A stretch of DNA of 64,000 nt. Source: Chara braunii (Eukaryota > Streptophyta > Charophyceae > Charales > Characeae). The stretch is taken from the NCBI GenBank assembly GCA_003427395.1, contig BFEA01000294.1, forward strand, positions 1,716,582-1,780,581, written 5' to 3'. The notes beneath the pieces were generated by a model. It did not search any database. It was not told the DNA's origin and worked only from the letters and a program-made list of their open reading frames with translations. Every line of letters starts with the position of its first letter. Within the stretch, counting starts at the first letter, position 1. Made by a program: the position numbers and the translations under genes. Below, piece by piece: positions 21,901 to 32,946 of the stretch.

Positions 21901-24900
21901 GACAATGAGGCGGGGCTCTTCGCCCGGCCTGGAGATAGCGGCCTGCTTGCCCCTTGGGCGGTGACTTCCAGGCCGCTCGGCCTTCCCAAGCAACCAGTAC
22001 CTCCTGCCTTTCAGAGGGAAATATCATTGCGGACTCTGATATTGCCCTTACAGGCCCTAGGCTCAGACTCGTTGGACTGGTACCCGCCTAGACCTAGCCT
22101 ACAACTACTGGGCCTCTTCAAAATGCCACTTTTTTCTTCTGCTCGGGCTCCAGTACCCGAACATCTACCTCGTCAGGGTGCGGTACCAGCCTACCTGCTA
22201 CTTCGAGTGTTTTCCCCCGCTGCAATCTGTCAATGTCACGGCCACAGGTAAGTACCAGCCCTGAGGGCCCAACAGACGAACAAGTGCCCTTGCGGGCCAC
22301 ACACACAATCAAGCCAACCAGCACTCAGACAGACATGCAGTCCAGCAAGCGTGCATACACACAACTCAAAGACCTTAGTAGCAAGCTGGAAACTCAGCAA
22401 GGCATTCAGTCTATGAGCAAAACTCAGAAATCAGCTGTGTTTCAGTCCATGCTTTGTTGGGTCATCACACTACTCCCCCCTTGAGAGCAAGGTGCCTTCA
22501 AGCGAGTAACTCATTCTGAGTCCCCGACAAACGCATCGTAGGCAAACAGGGCAAAGAGATTTCGAGAATACTCTGTCGCAGTGAGCTTGGCAGAGACTTT
22601 AAGTGCATCATTAGAGGTGATTTGTCGCTCGTAGGCTTTAACAACTCACGGTGCACTGCGCAGCAGTTCCTGCTTGGAAATCCAGTATAGATCGTCCAAC
22701 GGGTGATACATGAAATGGACCTGGTACTGTCTGTTTCGTCCCTTCCCTACGTGCTGTTTAATCCTGTCTATCTCATGCCCGCTATTGATTGCACAAGGAA
22801 TCATGCCTTCATGGTAATTGAACAATTTAGCATCGCGGTGTAGATACAGTTTTGATGCATGAAAACCAGGATATGTGCGCAGATGAGGTGGCACAGCAAC
22901 TACACATGAAGGGCCAAAGCTATCTTCGCCAATCACATCCAGAACTTCCCACGGACCATAATAGAGTGGGAGAAGTTTTTGTGAAACTTCCTCTTCTTCT
23001 GAAAATTCAGACACCTTGACCCAAACATAACTTCCCACTTCAATATCTGAAGGACGACGCTTCTTGTTTGCATGATGGATCATGGCGTGCTATTGCTTGG
23101 TCATTGCTGCAATGGGAACTATTAGCATGCGATCGTACTTGGGCCTGAAGCCCGGCCTGCCGGGCGTTAAACCAGCTGGCTGCTCAGGGAATAGGTTGGA
23201 GAGCGGATTACAAATCTGCCAACCGTAATGCAGCCTGTTTGGTGTCATGCCGGTGGCGGAATGGATGGAGTTGTTGTACAACCCCTTGACGGAATACAGC
23301 TCTTCGTCCCATGTTTCTTGATCCGAAATGATCAAAGTGCGGAGAAGTTGGAACACCGTTTGGTTGATTTCCTCAGCCAAACCATTGGCTTCGGGGTGTC
23401 GGCCAGATGTTATGCATAGCTTGAGGCCAGGGAGTTGGGCCGTGAAGTCTTTCCATTCCGTACTGATGAAGCGCGGGTCCCGATTCCTCGCGAGAGTTTT
23501 CGGGGTTTTGAACTGCAGAATGTACTTCTGTTTGAACTGACGGATCACCAATTCAGTTGCAGCATGAGATGCCAAAGGAATCAGATTAAGAAATTTAGAG
23601 AAGCGATCAACAATCACCATGACTTGTGAATTGCCATTCTTACTTGCCTTTCCCATGTCGCTGAAGTCGATAGAGACAGACTCCCCGAGACCATCGGGAA
23701 TGGGAAGGGGTGTAAGTAGCCCCATGGGCTTTTGTCTACATGGTTTGATTCGTTGACAGATTTGACATTCAGCCACAAATTTTTCAGCAGATCCCTTCAT
23801 GTCAGGCCAATCAAACTGTCTCAATAGGTTTCCGTAAGTCTTTGCCATGCCGAAGTGTCCACTCGGTCCATGAGCCAAGTCCACAAAGTGCATGCGGAGA
23901 GGCTCATGGTTGGGCACACACAAACGGTCGTAATTCCTGTAGCGACAGAAAATCAGTTCATACTCGTGAAAATCAGGCTGACTGCTGGGGTCAGCCCGCA
24001 ACTGCTCAAGGATGAGACTAAGGTCCGAATCCTTGGCAGTGTGCCCTACGATCTCCTCCTTCAGTTTCTTCCGGAGGTCGTAGGAATTCACAAGGCAAGT
24101 CATGTACTAAGGGTGGCGAGACAATGCATCAGCAACTCGATCATAACAACCTTTTTTGTGCCTTCATTCAAAGTCGAAAATTTCAATTTCATAGAACCAG
24201 CGAAGTAAGGTAGGGGATAGGGTAGTTTGCTCTTTGGTCCAATTCATAGTCTCATGATCCGAGAACACTTTGAAGTAAGTGGCGTCCCAAAAGATAGTGC
24301 TTCCAATGGTCCAAGGCCATACGCAAAGCATAGAGCTCGCGCATGTAGGTGGAAGTTGTACCTTTTCGCTGGGCATGCGTTTTCTTGTTGCAACACTGCG
24401 CCAATTCCATTTGACTTGCATCTGTAGTAACTACGAATGTCAGTTTGGAATCTGCAATGCGGAGTACAGGGTAACTTGCCAAAGTTTCTTTTAAAGCTTG
24501 AAAGGCGTCCTCGCATGCGGTATCCCAAGCGTAGGGGACATTCTTACTCGTTGACCGGGACAACGGGCGAGCAACAATAGAGAAGCGGGGCACAAACTTT
24601 CGGTAGTATGACCTAGACCAAGGAAAGAGTGCAGTTCGGGGATGTTCGCGGGCTGAGGCCACTTGCGTATGACCTCAACCTTGGTTGCCTCAGACTCTAG
24701 GCCTGGAGCAGACAACCGATGCCCAAGATAGATGACGCTTTCCCGCCCAAACTCAAATTTCTCTAAGTTGAGATGGAGTTGCATCTTCTTGAGGATGGTG
24801 AACGCTGCCTCAAGGTGCTTTATGTGTTCCTTCGTGGATTTGCTGAAGATTAGTATTATTAAGGTATACTACCACAAATAGGCCAATCTGTTCACGGAGG

Positions 24901-27900
24901 GCCTTGTCCATGAGGCTTTGAAAGGTGGTTGGTGCGTTCGTGGGACCGAAGGGCATTACGGTAAACCCATAAAGCCCATCGCGCGTTTTGAACGCTGTCT
25001 TGTGCTGCTTCGCAGGATCGACTTCAATCTGGTGATAGCTAGACTGGAGGTCAATCTTGGAGAAGACCTTGCACCCACCTGCAACATCAAGCAAATCGTC
25101 TATGCGAGGCAATGGATAGGCGTTCTTTCTTGTGATGCGGTTTAGACCGCGATAGTCAATACACATACGGAGCTTGCCTCCTTTGTTCGGGATAAACAAA
25201 ACAATTGCACCAAATTCAGACTCACTAGGCTTGATCCAACTCTTGTCAATCATTTCATCAATCTGCCGTTGGAGCTCCTCCAACTCGCCGGATCCCATTC
25301 AGTATACGCAACCCTTTGGAGGAACACCTTCGACCAACTCGATGGTGTGTCGGACCGATCGCATGGGAACTCTACGTGGTTCGGCCAGAACTTATGGGAA
25401 CCGATTTAGTAGGTTTTGGATGTTTGTTGGGACCGGTGGGGGTGAAGGGTCAGCAAAGGGATCACCTAGATTAGGTCGCAGGTTGTGAATGGATGCAACC
25501 GAATCCGAAGTAGAATCATTTAGATTAGGGGTAGGTGAGGAAGCGGAAGGGCTAAAAGTAGAATCACTAGATGAAGTAGTATTGGTACTAGCGGCAAAAG
25601 TAGATAGCACATGACTAGGGCGAACAAAGGCAACATACAACTGTTCATCCTCCTCGTGCTTGCGCCATTTTTTGCAAAACTTGCATGGCATTCAGAAAAG
25701 TCACTGGGGACTCCTGCTTCTTATCCAAGAGGACGGGAAGCCCGTTCCCTTCAATATCTTTGACCATGAAAAGTGACTCCTTCCACTTGGTCCATTCGCA
25801 TTGGGACTGCAGCTAGCCCAAGCCAAGGATAACATTGAAGGGACACTTGTCAAGGACATAGAAGTTCAAAGTGTGGGTGACGGTTTTGTCCTTGTCACAG
25901 GTAGTGCACACACCTTTGACTGCATGCGTAGAGGAGACAACTTCCTTGTTGCCTACTTGGGTCCGGCAAGGGTTTTGCAAAGCCACTCGCTTCATTCCCA
26001 AGCCCGCTTTGCGTATCCCGTGTGGTGGCATAAAGTTAGTAGTCGCACCGAAATCAATCAAGACACGGAGATAGCGGTGGTTTATGAGAAGTTTGAAGAA
26101 GATCAACTTCACTGTTTGGCAAGCTGATGTTTCATCTCAGCCCAATGGTCCAAGTGGTAGTGGAAGTCAACCGTCTTAGACTCCTCCCAAGGCTCGACAT
26201 ACAAAGCATGACACACTTCAGCCTTGGAATCAACAAATGATTGGGCTTCAAGGGAGGGTTGCTGATTTGCATCAGATTCAGGCTCCCTTGCCGTAGGGGA
26301 TGCTGAAGTCAACTCTACGCCCGGTTTTGGTTTCCCTGCAGCCTATAACATTCTAGTACCTTATGATTTGGCTTCTGGCAATGCAGGCATACCCCTTTCT
26401 TGAGTCTAACCCTCCAATAATTTTCAATGATCTGGAGGTCGACCCATGGTTTAGTGGCTGCATCCTCCGGTTTCATTGGGATCTCGACTCCCTTGGGAAG
26501 TTGGACATAATTCTTCCCTGAATTCCAATTCGGTCAAGGCAGTGAATTTTTCTTCTTCATGATTTGCGTCAGACTCATGGGCTGACGAGGAACAGGCTGT
26601 ATCAGCGTCCTGTTCTTGGTCGTCACCAAGAGTGGGGTCGTTTGCATAGGCCTCCTCTTCGACCTCCAATAGGTCATGCACAACGAAGCGGTTGCTGCCT
26701 CTGAACCGCCTGCGGCCCATGGGCTTTTTGCTGCCTCCCTCCAATCATTTTCAGTGATCCAGAGGTTTAGTGGTTGCATCCTCCGGTTTCGCTGGGATTT
26801 TGACTCCCTTGGGAAGTTGGACGTAGCTTTTTCTTGAATTCCGATTCGGTCAAGGCAATGATTTTTTCTACGTCATGATTTGCGTCAGACTCATGGGCTG
26901 ACGAGGAACAGGCTATATCAGCGTCCTGTTCTTGGTTGTCACCAAGAGTGGGGTCATCTGCATGGGCCTCCAACAGGTCTTGCACAGCAAGCGGTTGCTG
27001 CCTCTGAACCGCTTGCCGCCCGTGGGCTTTTTGTTGCCTGCTGTGGAAACGAGGTCTATAGCCTTGAGATTGACTGCCTCTGAACCGCCTGCCGCCCATG
27101 GGCTTTTTGCTGCCTGCTGTGGAAACGAGGTCTATAGCCTTGAGACTGACTATGTCCTTCATCAGTGTACCCAATGAAGTACCTGCCTAGGCGATTGGTG
27201 AAGTTAGTGGGAACCGCACCTTTCATTACATCCAAGCAAGATTGATCAGTCATTTATAATCCGGGGGTGGCAAACATCTTGCTGAGGTAAGTCTGAAGGC
27301 TTTTCATGGAGCTCGACGACTTGCTGCGTTTGATGTTGTCAAGTTGGTTCCTTGCCCTTGCTGCAGCATGTGGATCCATATACTGTGCGATAAGAAGTTC
27401 TTCGAGGGAGGCAACCGGGGTGGTCTCAAACCACCTAGTTAGTTCTATCTTTGGAACCTCAGCTCGCGTAGCTTGGACTTCTAGGAAGCCCCGTACAACA
27501 GGCTCGACATTCATTCCCATGATCACGTATTGTGTCTCAGGTTGAGTCCCAAGAACCCCAAACTATGCCCTCATGGAGTTGATCCAGGATTCATATTCTT
27601 CTTTGCCGTCATATTTAGATGGTATTTGCACCGCCTTTCGATCCACATAGGGACCGGCGTAGTTGAGACCAGCACCTGCTGGTTCCGATCTTGGGGCTGC
27701 GGTTGTTGCAGAATTTCTCGCCTCGTCGGTTGTTACAGCAACAACGGGGTTTGCACCTGCTGCAGGTCCCAAGGGGTTTGCCATCACACTCAAGAAGAAG
27801 AACAATAATTAGAAGAAGATATCGTAAGAGGGGCAAGATTAGTTATAATGGCAGCTTCGGAACCAGGGGGTAGAGGAAAAGGATTGGGCACTTGGGCTTG

Positions 27901-30900
27901 TCGGAGCGCAGCAACCTCCATCATCAAGTCGTGGTACTTGCCGGTCATATCAGTCAGATCCTCTTGAAGTTTCCACAATTTTGCGAAGACTTTGGCGATC
28001 TGAGTGGTATGATCTTCAAGGTTTTGAACTTGAACGACAACGGTGAGTATAGACTGCAGCTGTTCCCCTCACTGCTCTTTGGTCGCCGAGGGAACAATTT
28101 CCAAGATGGCCATCTGACTCTTAAGCAACAACTCCTTCCTCTCCTCCTCTGTTTTATATTCCCTTTAAACAGCACTATCTAGGAGTGCTTGTAGATACGG
28201 TTTCTCCGCATTGCCGGCTGCATCCAACAAGGCCCACCACTGTACTAAGGTCAGTTGTGGCTGGGCCATTTTCGGACCGTTTTTGTCGACAGGTGGATTA
28301 GAGAGACGCCAATCAGGAAAGGAATCAATTAGACTCTCAAGAGGTACTCCCCTTTTTGCTTGGACGAACACTCCATTTCCCAATCTTTGCCCACTCCAGA
28401 CGGTCACTTTCTCTCTCTTTCCTCTCTCTCTCTTCTTTCTGGTTGCGAGTCCCCACGGGCATTGAAAATGAATTCAGAGAAAGCAACAAACTGAGAAGCT
28501 CAATGACAGAGAAGGTAAAGAACTCCTAGCTGGAGCGGTATTACATTTGGACTAGAGAGCAGCAAACCACAAAAAAACAATTTCATAGGCGAGATTTGAT
28601 CCAGCGACTTGGTCTGATCAGACTGCATACAAGGTCCTCTCGAGTCCAGTCTGACCAGCTCCGTGACCGTACAGCAAATCAGACTACGAGTGACTAAATG
28701 CAACAATGGATAATTGAGTGGTGTATAGGGTGCGAGTCAAGCCACGGACGGTGTGATCAAAAGCATGCGAAACGTCTCAGCCGAGATCCCCTCAGCAGTG
28801 GGTGTCCTAACCAAGAAGAATAAACTCTGGATCTCAGTTAGGAAGAGAATGGACTAATGTCTAACAGTTTTGGGTCCAAGAGCTCTTCTTGCTTGGGCCT
28901 GGTCCCATTGAGGCCCCAGGGGTCCCACGTAGGTCGTGATAGAGTCCCAACCAAGAGGAGTCCCACTTGGACTAAGTTTCTGCCTCTACCATCCTGAAAA
29001 CGAATTTCAACTTCCGGCAGAACCTACAGACTACAACCTTTCAGAGATGAAAAAACAAAGCACTGTAGAAGGAATAGGCATTCAAATCAAGATACTTCGT
29101 TACTCCGTCCATCAGGTGAGTAGGTAGTTCACACACATTCAATCACACAATCAAGACCAAGAGAGGAGTAGAAAAGAAACCCCCGGCAGGATGATCAATA
29201 CCATGCACACATACATGGGCATCCCGTAGGTGCACGACACTTACCTGAGTGGCCTGAGCTTCGAGATGAATAGAACTCTCGCCCTTCTCATGTGATCCTC
29301 CTGACCCCTTTAACGGTACCCCTACACTAGTGTCCTATCTCCTAGGAGGGTCTGACGCCAACATCAAAGGGCAACCCCGGGTCCCCCGCCGATGCTGAAG
29401 AACAAAGAAGCAACTTGCAGTCCGTAGATGCTGAATGGCCGCTGACCTTCAAGTTCGCCTACTTGAGGGCAGCCCTTAAGCTGCCAAGCGTCTCCCTTGA
29501 ATCAGATTCCAGGTGTGAGTGCCTCTCACTGTCGCCTCTCTCAAATTGCCGCATGAAGTCTCCACGAAATGTCTCGCCACCCTAATCTCACTCTCAAGCA
29601 ACCTGGTTAGGTTCAATGTCGACCCCACATGACCGAACCAGGTGGGGGCAGCTTCCCTTAGCCACTCTGCCCCACTTCCCTTACATCCAACCCTAACCCT
29701 AAGTGTTGCCCTCAACCACTTAGGTTAGGGTTAGGGCAGCAAAGTCAACTCTCACCAGCAAGTAGAATCCGCTCTGATACCAATGTTATGATCCTGGCCA
29801 ATTTCGAGATACAAATTCATCAGATAGTACAATGCTGTCCAGTTGCAGAAGAAAATGAATGAACTGGAGAGGAGAGAGAAGATTAGCAGAAGAAGAAGTA
29901 AGGAAGAAGAAGAAGATGATATACACAATCAGAGACAAATGACAAAGCTCTTCTTCTTCGCCCAACTCTATCTTCCTCCTTGTCTCCTCCTCTCTTATTC
30001 ACATAAGAAATAATAATACAAATTTGAATAGCTGAACCAGAATCAAAGTCCGAATCCCTCTTCTACTGCTGGTATCACTTGAGGTCCACCATAGCCATGG
30101 CCGCCTCCCTCACTCTTCACTCTCATAGGCCGAGGCTATGGCGGACTACTAGGCCTTGCCCAGATGCCCAAAGGGCAACCCAAAGCAGCTATGGCTGCTC
30201 TGGCTCAGATCGCCATGCCTGACTCTGCCTCGAAGCTTCTTGGTTTGGCTCAACCCCAGCTGGGGCCTTCCTGCTGCAGCCCCCACCGAGGTGATGAAGA
30301 TGGCTGCCACCATAGCCAGGTAAGTACCTCGGGCGCTCCTCCCCCTTCCTATCCTTCTTCCTCCTCCAAGTCCTTGCTTCTTCCCCAGCAGCGCTGCTCC
30401 AAGTTAGCGCTGCTCCAGCCAGCGCTCCAACCAGCGTGTCGCCAAACTTGCACACCGACAATGAGGCTGGGCTCTTCGCCCGGCCTGGAGATATAGTGGC
30501 CTGCTTGCCTCTTGGGCGGTGACTTCCAGGCCGCCCGGCCTTCCCAAGCAACCGGTACCTCCTCCCTTTCGGAGGGAAACATCATTGGAGACTCTGATAT
30601 TGGCCGTACAGGCCCTAGACTCAGACTGGTTGGACTGGTACCCGCCTAGACCTAGCCTACAACTACTGGGCCTCTTCAAAATGCCACTTTTGTTTTCTTC
30701 TGCTCGGCCTCCAGTGTACCCGCACATCTACCTCTTCAGGGTGAGGTACTGGCCTACCTGCCACTTGAGTGTTTTCTCCCGCTGCAGTCCCTCAATGTCA
30801 CGGCCACAGGTAAGTACCGGCCCTCACATCCTCCTCTTCAGGGTGCGGTACCGGCCTACCTGCTACTTGAGTGTTTTCCCCCGCTGCAGTCCCTCAATGT

Positions 30901-32882
30901 CACGGCCACAGGCAAGTACCGGCCCTGAGGGCCCAACGAACGAACGAGTGCCCTTGCGGGCCACACACACACTCAAGCCAACCAGCACTCAGACAGACAT
31001 GCAGTCCAGCAAGCGTGCATACACACAGGCTTAGAGAATTTCGTAGCAAGCGGGAAACTCAGCAAGGCATTCAGTCTATGAGCAAAACTCAGAAATCAGC
31101 TGTGTTTCAGTCCATGCTTGGTCAGGTCATCACAGAAGGGCAACATGTAGCCTTATGCACGTGAGCATACTGTGCATTGCGGGCAGTTCACGATAGTTAC
31201 TAACAGAAGGGCACCATAGCGTACAGCTTGGTGGTCATAACTGAGTGATGTCTGAGGCTGTGCGTGAAGTGGGTATACTAACCTGGAAATGAAGCCAAGG
31301 TGCAACGTGACAGAGCTTTGAGATGTGCTGAGTCGAACGGTATGAGATGTCAATTCATTTGCTGGGAACTGGTTACACCCAGTATCGCATTTGGCATCTG
31401 CAAAATCTTTAGATGTCATCCCATGGGACTTGGGCTCTGAGCTTGGTGCTCATTAACTGAGTGCTGTCTGTGTGGGTACACTAATCTGGAGATGAAGCCA
31501 AGGTGCAATGTGACAAAATGTGGTGCTGAAATGTGACAAATCTGTGTGGGTTTGCAATGCATGTTCGTTTTGTGTGACTTGTTCAAGTTTGTTGTGCCCA
31601 ATATTGCATTGGCATATTTGACGTGTTTGGTTGGATATGCTAGAGGAATGTAGGCTGTTATCAGATGTGGCGTCTTTGTGGAATATCAGGGGCTATATGT
31701 TGCTATGAGTTCTAGTGATGGTTGCCCCACCGTGGCTCTCAAATTCTGGTCTGCATTGGTGTGCCTCTTTGGTTTTCGTTGCCCTCTGACATGTTGGTAG
31801 CACGTGTGGGAATGGACACTGAATATGAATTGCGTCACTGCATTTAGTGTGATATGCTGGTGGCTTGTCCTTTCGACTGCATTCTCACAATACGACCTCC
31901 CTGTGTATTTGACCACAATCACGACTGGTCCTTGATTTATGTCACCTTGATACGCCCAGAAATCAGCTGAGGAATCGTAGCATGAGCTCTATGTCTGCCC
32001 ACACTCATGGATGGTCTTGGATGTATCTGATGGCAATTACGCCTAGCGATCAGCTAAGGAACTTGTAGTATGAGTACGACCTGAGTGTGTTCTTGTGTAC
32101 CTCTTATGTCAGTTGGTCAATTATGGTACACAAGCACTCGTGGATGATACAAATGATTTGGGATGTCTTTTTGGCCGTTGCCGCGTCTCGTTGCCTGCAT
32201 GATCGCTCTCTTCGGTTGTTGATGTCTTGCTTGGCCACTTATCTAGCCTGTGTAAACTCAGTGGAAGAGCCTTCGTTTTGCAGAGCTGGAGCAAACACCA
32301 GTGCTGAGGCTCGGGGCAGGTGCAGTGGCTGGGATCGTGGCTATGTCAGCAACATACCCACTTGATATGGTTAGAGGGCGGTTGACAGTACAGGTATGTA
32401 GCTGTATCCCGTAAAGGAAATTAACTGTCATGTCGACATTCTATCGTGTGCAGTTAACCTCACCGCTCTTCCTACACCGTTTTGGTCTGGCATGGGTCAC
32501 AGGGGGATTGTATTTATTGTATGTTCCCTCCGCGGTTTTCTTCATCTTAATTGGTTTCCAGTGGTGTTTTGGATCTCGATAATCCCTCTGTGATTGCCCA
32601 AGGAGTGGGATCTGTAACTGGCATTCACTGCTATTTAGATCTCATAAGTTGATCGACTTACCATCAGGGCATGGGTGCGCAGCCTGTGGTTTGTTTGTTG
32701 ATGTGGTTGGGGAAGGGTAAGGTAGTGATTATACTGTGTGTATGTTTTGTCATGTTCGCTATACACAACTCGAAGATTGTGTGTGGGGGGGTCCCGGTTG
32801 GTGCTTTATTCACGATGTTCATGGGACGGTGGAGTCTGGACCCAGTTTCCAGCATGTGGCGCTCCCCACCAATAGACAGGAG

Positions 32883-32946
<64 letters not shown>

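Larger units (their letters stand above)
21270..31134 (-). mobile_element. Full-length Ty3/gypsy LTR retrotransposon E (family 3)
   Basis: LTRs of 1200 and 1351 bp, both TG...CA, bracket a tRNA-iMet primer site, gag, protease, RT, RNase H, integrase and a C-terminal domain on the - strand. The flanks are GACG (21266-21269) and GAAG (31135-31138), a 4-bp duplication with one mismatch. It sits inside the 13-kb intron of the carrier gene, antisense to it. Coding blocks are broken and the RT active site is lost. Confidence 0.9.
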
